A DNA stretch of 5,123 nt from Cyanobacteriota bacterium (GCA_027482985.1 JAIXVO010000421.1:1-5123); one strand, 5' to 3'. Positions 1 to 4,848 are shown, numbered from the stretch's first letter. Notes: generated by a model not told the origin, from the letters alone. Numbers and translations are program-made.

Positions 1-791
1 GGATGAACCGTCAGCGGACCAGCCTGTCCGCCGTGCAAGCGGCCTTTGAGGCCGCTGGTATTGCCGTGGCTCCCCTGACCGGGATTCCCTGGGGATTGCG
101 GCTGGTCAACCACCAGGGTGCCCTCACTGCCTTGCCGGGCTACGAGGCAGGGTGGTGGACGGTGCAAGATGCCAGCGCCCAGCTGGTGGGGCATCTACTC
201 GACCCCCAGCCCGGCGAAAAGGTGCTGGATGTGTGCGCCGCACCGGGGGGGAAAGCCACCCAGATGGCGGAGATGGTGGGAGACAGTGGGACAGTGGTAG
301 CCTGCGATCGCGCCCCCTCTCGGCTGAAAAAAATGACCACCAACGCCACCCGCCTGGGCCTAACCAACCTACGCACCCATGGGGGCGACAGTACCGACCT
401 GGCCCCGTTTCATCACCAGTTCGACCGGGTGCTGGTGGATGCGCCCTGCTCGGGCCTCGGTACCCTGCACCGCCACGCCGATGCCCGCTGGAGACAGACC
501 CCCGAGGGTATGGCCTCCCTGGCGGAGTTGCAACTGGCCCTGCTGAGTGAAGCGGCCCGCTGCCTCAAGCCAGGGGGCACCCTGGTCTATGCCACCTGTA
601 CCCTGCATCCCACCGAAAATGACGCGGTGATCACCGCCTTTCTCCAGGCTCACCCTCAGTGGCAGGTGCAGCCCCCCGGCCTTGAGGCTGGCGGTATAGA
701 GGTGACCCCCCAGGGCTGGGTGCGGGTCTGGCCCCACCGCCACGGCATGGATGGCTTTTTTATGGCCAAGCTACGACAGACGGAGCCCTAG
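1..791 (+). CDS. rsmB: 16S rRNA (cytosine-967-C5)-methyltransferase, C-terminal part (5' end outside window)
   Basis: Enzyme of the RsmB/Sun family that uses S-adenosylmethionine to methylate C5 of cytosine 967 in 16S rRNA (E. coli numbering), acting in the cytoplasm. The visible 262 residues (numbered from the ATG at 3) contain the SAM-binding motif VLDVCAAPGGK at 74-84, the acidic ribose-binding position in ACDR at 100-103, motif IV DAPCSG at 146-151 with the cysteine that helps product release, motif VI YATCT at 196-200 with the nucleophilic cysteine C199, and the closing GMDGFF at 248-253. Family members are about 430-450 residues with an N-terminal NusB-like RNA-binding domain. That domain is missing here, and the first residues align with the internal 'RxNxxRT' region of the family, so the ATG at 3 is probably internal and the gene starts upstream of the window. 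It ends with TAG at 789-791. HIP1 octamer GCGATCGC lies inside at 304-311. An ordinary intact housekeeping gene as far as visible. Confidence 0.93.
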   Translation, partial: MNRQRTSLSAVQAAFEAAGIAVAPLTGIPWGLRLVNHQGALTALPGYEAGWWTVQDASAQLVGHLLDPQPGEKVLDVCAAPGGKATQMAEMVGDSGTVVACDRAPSRLKKMTTNATRLGLTNLRTHGGDSTDLAPFHHQFDRVLVDAPCSGLGTLHRHADARWRQTPEGMASLAELQLALLSEAARCLKPGGTLVYATCTLHPTENDAVITAFLQAHPQWQVQPPGLEAGGIEVTPQGWVRVWPHRHGMDGFFMAKLRQTEP

Positions 792-830
792 TACCGCTAC
801 GCGGAATTCAAAATTAAAAATGCAAAATAC
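792..830. repeat. Candidate dispersed cyanobacterial intergenic repeat (CCGC-TAC-GCGG hairpin plus AATTCAAAATT tract)
   Basis: One base after the rsmB stop codon sits the perfect 4-bp hairpin CCGC-TAC-GCGG (794-804), followed by GAATTCAAAATTAAAAATG and more A-rich sequence. From memory, hairpin plus AATTCAAAATT tracts of this kind are found many times between genes in filamentous cyanobacteria. Only one copy is in this window, so repetition cannot be shown here. Confidence 0.35.
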
Positions 831-940
831 TGCCACCACTAACTTTTAAGTATTTTAGATGGTTGCCCCATTTACATCTCGATGTACTAGGGGGCTTGTG
901 TTGAAATTAAGATGCCGACTTAGCCGAAGGCCCATGGTGG

Positions 941-984
941 ATGCCCGCCCCAGGCCTACACGGGGGCAGGCCTGGGGCGGGCAT
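941..984. repeat. Perfect 17-bp inverted repeat with 10-nt loop
   Basis: The left arm ATGCCCGCCCCAGGCCT (941-957) is the exact reverse complement of the right arm at 968-984, separated by 10 nt (958-967). Pairing stops cleanly on the outside (G940/G985). The stem is very GC-rich and would form a stable RNA hairpin on either strand. No T-run follows on the plus strand, and no matching A-run lies upstream for minus-strand termination, so it is not a standard intrinsic terminator. Its place between convergent genes allows a bidirectional terminator or RNA-end stabiliser; a REP-like or MITE-like dispersed element is the alternative. I saw no flanking target-site duplication. Confidence 0.9.
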
Positions 985-1022
985 GACGCTGGGATGCTGT
1001 TGAATGGCTGATGCCTAGACCG

Positions 1023-1113
1023 TCGGTACAGAAACCCGGTTTCTCGGTCAGAATGCCAGTCATGCCGTTAGCGCAGGGACGAAGAAACCGGGTTTTTGAC
1101 CATACTGTACCGA
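1023..1113. repeat. Compound inverted repeat (13 bp inner, 9 bp outer stem)
   Basis: The inner arms AAACCCGGTTTCT (1032-1044) and its exact reverse complement (1083-1095) are separated by 38 nt. Directly outside the left arm is TCGGTACAG (1023-1031), whose exact reverse complement CTGTACCGA lies at 1105-1113, leaving a 9-nt bulge (1096-1104) on the right side only. Each inner arm is also nearly self-palindromic (AGAAACC-C-GGTTTCT). The motif resembles short palindromic repeats I recall from intergenic DNA of filamentous cyanobacteria, but that needs a genome search. It ends 37 nt before the end of the DUF4058 gene and could act in 3'-end formation there. Confidence 0.85.
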
Positions 1114-1149
1114 TGCTCTAAAGCCCACTCTAACCAGGTTGCCATTGAG

Positions 1150-1950
1150 TTATGGTTCCCGTCGTTCAGCGAGCAACTGATCAACCCACTGCTGTTCAGC
1201 TTCTGACAATTTTGGTGGCGGTATCGGCTGGTGATAATCAATGCGGGCACCATACCGGGCTCGCTCGTACACATGATCAAAAACCGCTTGCAACCGGACA
1301 ATAGGTTCTGAATCATTGGGTTTTAGCGGAATGGGAAAGCTTGGTAAGGGTTGTTCTAGGGGCACGCCGTAAAGGTCTGCTGTTGGCCGGTGTTGGCTAC
1401 GACTAATCAAAATACGATAGGGAGACTGCGACCGCGCCCCCAAAATCGGCATGGGTTTTGCCCCCCGCAGCAAGTCCAATTCCACTAAATGAGTCTGGCT
1501 TCCCAAGATCAACCGACGCTTTTTCTCATAGGCAATTCGCCCTTCGCCACTGCGTTTATTTTTGGGAGACAGCAGTTCAATCACCGTAACCACGTCATCT
1601 GTGCCCATCTCTCGCACTTCTAAATAGCGCTCCTTCACCTCCACTGGCATTGGTACGGCAACCGTTTCAGGACGAGGCTGAGTGGCGACTACGGTATCTT
1701 CACCATGAGCTACCACTGGGGCCGCTATGTCCGACGGCCTAGAAAACACGATCGCATCTGGAATCCCAATCAATAGTTCACCGTCATCCTCATCACTTTG
1801 ATAGGTGCGAGACTCTACTTCCACATAGTAAATCGGATCCAGTTGTAGCTCGATGGCTTCCGCCACGGCCACCATCAGTCGCGTATGAAACGACGACCAA
1901 AAGGCAGGATATTCTAAATAAGGATCCATTCCTGGAAACGGAGAGGGCAT
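1150..1950 (-). CDS. DUF4058 family protein
   Basis: A 266-residue soluble protein of the DUF4058 family, common and often multicopy in cyanobacteria, with no established function known to me. Family hallmarks are the N-terminal MPSPFPGMDPYLE (1-13) with the tryptophan-containing helix after it (FWSSFH, 17-22), GIPDAIV (62-68), VIELLSPKNK (123-132), the basic YEKKRR helix (141-146), HLVELDLLRG (154-163) and a Pro-rich C-terminal region with a VYERARYG motif (227-234). The order 'PD ... VIELLSP ... Y..K' recalls the Uma2/DUF820 family, which has a PD-(D/E)XK nuclease-like fold. A nuclease-related fold is therefore an inference; activity is not shown. Length and both ends fit an intact family member, with ATG (CAT at 1948-1950) starting the conserved N-terminus and TAA ending it. 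No clear ribosome binding site precedes the ATG. It stands alone: convergent with rsmB and divergent from the exported-protein run. Confidence 0.92.
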   Translation of the reverse strand: MPSPFPGMDPYLEYPAFWSSFHTRLMVAVAEAIELQLDPIYYVEVESRTYQSDEDDGELLIGIPDAIVFSRPSDIAAPVVAHGEDTVVATQPRPETVAVPMPVEVKERYLEVREMGTDDVVTVIELLSPKNKRSGEGRIAYEKKRRLILGSQTHLVELDLLRGAKPMPILGARSQSPYRILISRSQHRPTADLYGVPLEQPLPSFPIPLKPNDSEPIVRLQAVFDHVYERARYGARIDYHQPIPPPKLSEAEQQWVDQLLAERREP

Positions 1951-1989
1951 GCTAAGACGGTTACGATGGGTTGCCTGTCTATCGATAAC

Positions 1990-2019
1990 ATCATAGCGAT
2001 GGGTGACTTAGGTCAGCAA
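1990..2019 (-). promoter_or_regulatory. Candidate sigma70-type promoter for the DUF4058 gene
   Basis: Read on the minus strand, TTGCTG (2014-2019) and TATGAT (1990-1995) are separated by 18 nt. The -10 matches consensus at 5 of 6 positions; the -35 matches at only 3. The predicted transcript would start near 1983, giving a leader of about 33 nt before the ATG at 1950. Position is good and sequence match is moderate. Confidence 0.35.
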
Positions 2020-2233
2020 AAACGGCTGTAACTGGGCTCTAATGGGCTTGGCTACTTGGGCAGTCGTCATTAAACGTAGGCTGGGTAAACGGCCAAGCCC
2101 GCGACCAGCGTTACGGGGGGGTATTTTAGGGGTGCTTTCCTATTTACCTCGATCGCCCCTGAATTATTTGACCAGATCTCAGACCAAAATCATCTGAACC
2201 GAAGAAAAGATATTAAATCATTCTTGAGATTTG

Positions 2234-2263
2234 TTGCTGACAGTTTGGTTGGGCTGGTATGAT
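2234..2263 (+). promoter_or_regulatory. Candidate sigma70-type promoter with extended -10 for the exported-protein genes
   Basis: TTGCTG (2234-2239), 18 nt, then TATGAT (2258-2263), preceded by TGG so that the extended -10 pattern TGnTATGAT is met (2255-2263). Transcription would begin near 2270 and leave a leader of about 330 nt before the ATG at 2599. That long leader is either a sign of leader-based regulation or a reason to doubt this promoter. Confidence 0.35.
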
Positions 2264-2345
2264 TGCGCTCGAAAAGATTAGAGGGTAGGTGGAATTCTCT
2301 AGTTCAGAGCCGTTTACGTTAATTAATCAATCGCCTCTCATAGTC

Positions 2346-2353
2346 GCGATCGC
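2346..2353. repeat. HIP1 octamer GCGATCGC
   Basis: Exact copy of the highly iterated palindrome typical of many cyanobacterial genomes, here inside the longer palindrome CGCGATCGCG (2345-2354). Two more exact copies lie in rsmB (304-311) and in the tandem SH3-like gene (2774-2781). Three copies in 5.1 kb is far above chance for an 8-mer and supports cyanobacterial origin. No gene-specific role is implied. Confidence 0.9.
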
Positions 2354-2454
2354 GGGTGCTTTAATTCTTTAAGTGTGTGGCAAATTTGTGAATTTGGATG
2401 AGATGAAAGTAGGCAATACAAAGTACTTCCCTTGGCCATCACTAGCTTTCGTCT

Positions 2455-2482
2455 CAACTGAGGCTTGTGTATGGCTCAGTTG
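2455..2482 (+). repeat. 8-bp perfect hairpin in the leader
   Basis: CAACTGAG (2455-2462) pairs exactly with CTCAGTTG (2475-2482) across a 12-nt loop. It lies between the candidate promoter at 2234-2263 and the start codon at 2599, so it would form in the leader RNA if that promoter is used. No T-run follows. A protein-binding palindrome is the alternative. Confidence 0.45.
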
Positions 2483-2525
2483 GAACCTATGCTTGGTAAG
2501 AAGACTAGCCTAGAGCACAACCTAA

Positions 2526-2556
2526 TAAAAAAGCTGATTTGCCCTTGGCTTTTTTA
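2526..2556 (+). terminator. Terminator-like or attenuator-like hairpin just upstream of the first exported-protein gene
   Basis: TAAAAAAGC (2526-2534) pairs exactly with GCTTTTTTA (2548-2556) across a 13-nt loop, and the right arm carries a T6 run. The stem has only two G-C pairs, so it is weak as a terminator. It ends 42 nt before the ATG at 2599. No credible gene lies just upstream to be terminated, so if real it either attenuates the downstream genes or ends a short leader transcript. Confidence 0.35.
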
Positions 2557-2598
2557 AATGTAGCTGCAATCAAAAACTACTGAAGACAAACTCGATCT

Positions 2599-3318
2599 AT
2601 GAATTTTGCTTTAAAACTCTTTAGAGGTCTCTCTGCCTCGCTTGGCGTTGCCCTGTTGATCGGCCCCCTAGCCACCCCGGCTACGGCCCAAACCAAATCC
2701 TCTACCCCCTACTGCTTTGCGGTTAAAGATACCCTGAGCGTATTTTCCAGGCCTGCTGCCAATGCCGCTATGGGCGATCGCTTTAACCAGGGCGACATTG
2801 CCTATGCGACCACCAATCCACCCACGGTGCGGTTTGATGGCAACCGAGCCTTTGTTCAAGTGGCCATCTACGGGGGTAGAACCGCCTGGGTGCCTCGACT
2901 ATCTACCATTGATGGTGTGCCCCTTCTGGTGGACTTGAGCTCTGATCAGTGCACCAATCCCCCGGCGAATGCGGCAGGGGGCCGTGCTACGGGGGGGCCT
3001 ACTACGGGCGGTACGACCGGGACGTCGGGTACCGTGCCCTACTGCTATCTGGTGCAGAGGCAGACCAGTGTATTTTCGCGGCCCTCGCCCAGTGCGGCAT
3101 CGGGAGATAGTTTTAATGCGGGCGACATTGCCTACGCCACGACTAACCCGCCGACGGCGGTGGTGTATGGGGGGCGCTCCTTCATTCAAGTGGCCATCTA
3201 TGGCGGGCGCAAGGCTTGGGTGCCCCAGCGGTCTACCATCGATGGTGCTCCAATCTTGGTCGATCTGTCGACCGATCAGTGCAATAACCCACCAATCGGG
3301 GCTGCTGGGCGACGGTAG
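2599..3318 (+). CDS. Exported protein with two tandem SH3-like repeats
   Basis: A 239-residue protein with a Sec signal peptide (basic N-region, hydrophobic core 13-21, likely cleavage after ATPATA, residue 30), so it acts outside the cytoplasm. The mature part is two ungapped copies of an 86-residue unit, 37-122 and 147-232, identical at about 60 of 86 positions by my count, joined by a 24-residue Gly/Thr-rich linker. Each unit begins PYC, contains SVFSRP, GDIAYATTNPPT, VAIYGGR and AWVP, and ends DQCxNPP. The GxAWVP ending of the strand region resembles the 'GWV' end of bacterial SH3 domains, so an SH3-like beta-barrel is inferred. The only four cysteines (C39, C118, C149, C228) sit at the same two places in each unit, suggesting one disulfide per unit. 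No enzyme motif is seen; a binding role (cell wall, glycan or protein) is plausible but unproven. First gene of a same-strand run of three exported proteins. The start is supported by the signal peptide; the ribosome site (GAAGA near 2582) is weak. Confidence 0.85.
   Translation: MNFALKLFRGLSASLGVALLIGPLATPATAQTKSSTPYCFAVKDTLSVFSRPAANAAMGDRFNQGDIAYATTNPPTVRFDGNRAFVQVAIYGGRTAWVPRLSTIDGVPLLVDLSSDQCTNPPANAAGGRATGGPTTGGTTGTSGTVPYCYLVQRQTSVFSRPSPSAASGDSFNAGDIAYATTNPPTAVVYGGRSFIQVAIYGGRKAWVPQRSTIDGAPILVDLSTDQCNNPPIGAAGRR
2707..2964 (+). repeat. SH3-like repeat unit 1 (coding)
   Basis: Encodes residues 37-122 of the exported protein. It matches the unit at 3037-3294 with a constant offset of 330 nt and no insertion or deletion. 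The protein is far more alike than the DNA: over the shared GDIAYATTNPPT (2791-2826 versus 3121-3156), 7 of 12 codons differ but none changes the amino acid. Confidence 0.9.
3037..3294 (+). repeat. SH3-like repeat unit 2 (coding)
   Basis: Encodes residues 147-232, the second copy of the 86-residue unit. Most differences from unit 1 lie in the first 30 residues and around residues 187-194. The core strands, AWVP and the two cysteines (C149, C228) are kept. Confidence 0.9.
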
Positions 3319-3329
3319 TCGGGTCGGGG

Positions 3330-3346
3330 CAGTCCCGATCGGGCTG
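3330..3346 (+). terminator. Weak candidate hairpin after the tandem SH3-like gene
   Basis: CAG(T)CCC pairs with GGGCTG around a GATC loop, six pairs with one bulged T, starting 12 nt after the stop codon. The core is the palindrome CCCGATCGGG (3334-3343). There is no T-run after it, so it may be an RNA-end stabiliser, a partial terminator, or chance in GC-rich sequence. Confidence 0.25.
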
Positions 3347-3365
3347 ACTGGCTATCCGTCAAGGC

Positions 3366-3428
3366 TTCCAGTCATGGGGCTCACGGGGTTGATGGGACTT
3401 ACCCGAAAACCCTGATCACGCTCTGGAA
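3366..3428 (+). other. Possible nested hairpin between the first two exported-protein genes
   Basis: TTCCAG (3366-3371) can pair with CTGGAA (3423-3428). Inside it GGGTT (3386-3390) can pair with AACCC (3408-3412), and inside that GGG (3394-3396) with CCC (3402-3404). Each stem is short and separated by unpaired bases, so it is suggestive only. If real it would lie 58 nt upstream of the ATG at 3487. Confidence 0.2.
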
Positions 3429-3486
3429 CAGGGCTTGCTTTTAGGCCTATTCACATTTACGTTAGCCAAACTACATCCGTTAAACC

Positions 3487-4119
3487 ATGAAACTTCAAAC
3501 GCTTCTGCTGTCTGCGGCTACTTCTGTTGCGACCCTCGGGTTTGGGCTAGCGGCCCAGGCCGATACAACTTCTGCCCATTGCGATCTGTATGCACCGGGC
3601 TCAGACAATGCCTACCTGTCGAGCAACTGCACCTTTTCCCAGCGGCAGGGCTATATCAGCGTTCAACTGCAATCGAACGGCGTTAGATACGAATTTAGCC
3701 CTATCCCCAATAGCCAGCCCGGCAACTTCACCGATCAGTATGGCCACGCGGTCTACCGCCAGAGTGGGCTCGGTGATGCGGGCACAATCTTTCAGTTTGT
3801 GGATGGCTCTCACCTCTGGATCTATTGGGATACCAGCAGCGCCTACGGTAGTGGGCCAGTCAACCAGGGCACTCGCATCGGGACTCTCACGGCCCACAGC
3901 AACGGCTCTCAGATCAACGTGCGCAGCCAACCCACGGCTCAGTCCCGCGCTGTGGCCTATGGGTTAGCTGGAGACCAGGTCAACATTTTGGAATGTGTGC
4001 TCGACACCGACACCACTGGCAGCACCCTGAACTGGTGCAAAGTGCAGTTCTTAGGCTCTGGCGCAACGGGCTGGGTGCGCAGCGACTTTATCGTCTTCCC
4101 TGGCGATGGCGCTCTGTAG
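3487..4119 (+). CDS. Exported SH3b-domain protein with cysteine-containing N-terminal domain
   Basis: A 210-residue protein with a clear Sec signal peptide (MKLQTLLLSA start, cleavage likely after AQA, residue 25). The N-terminal domain (about 30-116) has C32 and C48, a SQRQGYISVQL strand (51-61), VRYEFSPIP (66-74) and IFQFVDGSHLWIYW (101-114); I recognise it only as a beta-rich region seen beside SH3 domains in cyanobacterial proteins and cannot name it. The C-terminal domain (about 129-204) fits the bacterial SH3 (SH3b/SH3_3) pattern: INVRSQPTAQSRAVAYG, then the gap with NWCKVQF, then GWVRSDF at 195-201. C170 and C184 flank the distal loop, so two disulfides are possible in all. SH3b domains usually bind cell-wall peptides or other proteins; no catalytic domain is attached here. 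It starts 168 nt after the tandem SH3-like gene and is followed 52 nt later by the third exported protein, with no terminator between these two. No clear ribosome site; the start is chosen because it gives the signal peptide. Confidence 0.85.
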   Translation: MKLQTLLLSAATSVATLGFGLAAQADTTSAHCDLYAPGSDNAYLSSNCTFSQRQGYISVQLQSNGVRYEFSPIPNSQPGNFTDQYGHAVYRQSGLGDAGTIFQFVDGSHLWIYWDTSSAYGSGPVNQGTRIGTLTAHSNGSQINVRSQPTAQSRAVAYGLAGDQVNILECVLDTDTTGSTLNWCKVQFLGSGATGWVRSDFIVFPGDGAL

Positions 4120-4171
4120 TATGCCACCCTATACCCCTTATTTCGACATTCCTTCTTTTGTGAGATTGACC

Positions 4172-4801
4172 ATGAAACCTCAAGCTATTTTTCTGGCAAC
4201 AGCTCTACTCTTGGGCACAGCTGGGATTGGCCTGCCCGTCGCCGCAGCCCCCACCCCCACCGCTCCGCTGCTCCTGGCGCAATCCAACACGCCCCAGCGC
4301 ACCTACATGACGCCCCAGCGCGACCCCAACCAAATTGCCGTAGACATTACCGACGCCGAATTCCATGTTGATGGCATCATGCAGCGCAGCTACGGCAATT
4401 TTTACATCCTGACGACCAACGGGGTGCAGGTCACCTATAACCGCGATAACGGCAACGTGGTGGTGTTGAACTCCGTCACAGGCACCGAGTTCTACAACTA
4501 CACCTTCACTGAAGCCTCTCGTGCCCCCGCACCGACAGGGAGCAGCTCTAGCTCCAATGCTCCGGAATCGACGACGCTAACGCCCATTGGTAACGGTCAA
4601 ATTTCTGCCTACATCACTGATGGCGAGTTTTCCTTTAGCGGTGCGCTGACCCGCACCTCGGGCAATACCTATGTAGGGGAAGACGGCCGCGTGCGGGTGA
4701 TCTACGACCAGGACGCTAGTCGCATTGTGATCATCAATGTGGTCACGGGCACCGAGTTTTACAACTACATCTACAGCACCGTCAACGAAGGCTCGCTGTA
4801 A
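4172..4801 (+). CDS. Exported protein with a duplicated 59-residue unit
   Basis: From the ATG at 4172 the protein has 209 residues and begins with a signal peptide (MKPQAIFLATALLLG, probable cleavage after VAAA near residue 26, or after LLLAQ near 37). An in-frame ATG at 4106 would add 22 residues, overlap the preceding gene by 14 nt and bury the signal peptide, so I prefer 4172; a weak GAG lies 7 nt upstream. The mature part holds two ungapped copies of a unit, residues 55-113 and 144-202, identical at about 26 of 59 positions. Shared positions include ITDxEF, G-x3-R-x2-GN-x-Y and the strictly kept TGTEFYNY (103-110 and 192-199). A Pro/Ser-rich linker (about 118-134) joins them. There are no cysteines, unlike the two genes before it. 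I do not recognise the family or any enzyme motif; alternating polar/hydrophobic residues suggest small beta domains. Last gene of the exported run, followed by a good terminator. Confidence 0.82.
   Translation: MKPQAIFLATALLLGTAGIGLPVAAAPTPTAPLLLAQSNTPQRTYMTPQRDPNQIAVDITDAEFHVDGIMQRSYGNFYILTTNGVQVTYNRDNGNVVVLNSVTGTEFYNYTFTEASRAPAPTGSSSSSNAPESTTLTPIGNGQISAYITDGEFSFSGALTRTSGNTYVGEDGRVRVIYDQDASRIVIINVVTGTEFYNYIYSTVNEGSL
4334..4510 (+). repeat. Duplicated unit, copy 1 (coding)
   Basis: Encodes residues 55-113 of the third exported protein. It aligns without gaps to the copy at 4601-4777, about 44 percent identical in protein by hand count, with the strongest match at the TGTEFYNY end. Confidence 0.8.
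4601..4777 (+). repeat. Duplicated unit, copy 2 (coding)
   Basis: Encodes residues 144-202. The divergence from copy 1 points to an older duplication than the one in the tandem SH3-like protein; the TGTEFYNY segment differs only by two silent changes. Confidence 0.8.
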
Positions 4802-4804
4802 GAA

Positions 4805-4848
4805 TCTCCCCTGCCCCCGTATCACGGGGGTAGCGAGAGAGGCTTTTA
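4805..4848 (+). terminator. Intrinsic terminator closing the exported-protein run
   Basis: CCCCCGT (4814-4820) pairs exactly with ACGGGGG (4824-4830) around an ATC loop. The stem extends by G-T, T-A and C-G pairs to 4811/4833, and TCTC (4805-4808) can add to GAGA (4835-4838). A short T4 run follows at 4844-4847. It starts 4 nt after the stop codon at 4799-4801. The stem is strong and well placed; the T-run is short and set back, so efficiency is uncertain. Confidence 0.72.

Larger units (their letters stand above)
792..1149. other. Convergent intergenic region without a gene, rich in inverted repeats
   Basis: This 358-nt gap lies between the 3' ends of rsmB and the DUF4058 gene. I see no coding frame of credible length or composition, and no tRNA. 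It contains a small hairpin with an AT-rich tract (792-830), a perfect 17-bp inverted repeat (941-984) and a compound inverted repeat (1023-1113). None has a classical T-run beside it, so a bidirectional transcription-stop role is only an inference from the convergent position. The stretch 831-940 shows nothing I can name. Confidence 0.6.
1951..2598. other. Divergent intergenic region, 648 nt, with candidate promoters and a structured leader
   Basis: This gap separates the start of the DUF4058 gene (leftward) from the start of the first exported-protein gene (rightward). It holds a candidate leftward promoter (1990-2019), a candidate rightward promoter (2234-2263), a 10-bp palindrome CGCGATCGCG (2345-2354), an 8-bp hairpin (2455-2482) and a terminator-like hairpin (2526-2556). 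A weak stem AGGGGTG/CGCCCCT (2128-2134/2154-2160, one G-U pair) and a G7 run near 2115 have no assigned role. A 36-codon frame at 2403-2513 is discussed as a finding. No larger gene, tRNA or recognised riboswitch class is seen. Confidence 0.6.

Noticed and set aside
369..743. Long minus-strand open frame inside rsmB
   Set aside because: Antisense shadow of a well-conserved GC-rich gene, with no domain-like sequence.
2008..2070. Minus-strand 20-codon frame starting MTTAQVAKPIRAQ
   Set aside because: Too short, no ribosome site, and it overlaps the candidate DUF4058 promoter. It could be a gene relic, but I could not extend it in any frame.
2128..2160. AGGGGTG/CGCCCCT stem as a terminator
   Set aside because: Only 7 pairs including one G-U, a 19-nt loop, no T-run and no gene nearby that would need it.
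2969..3415. Plus-strand open frame in another phase over the second SH3-like repeat
   Set aside because: Low-complexity Arg/Gly/Pro-rich shadow of the real gene, with no signal or motif.
3590..3967. Alternative frames (both strands) over the SH3b gene
   Set aside because: Out-of-phase shadows; the frame at 3487-4119 has the signal peptide and SH3b motifs.
4106..4171. Upstream in-frame ATG (4106) for the third exported protein
   Set aside because: It would overlap the preceding gene by 14 nt and add 22 polar/aromatic residues ahead of a well-formed signal peptide that starts at 4172.
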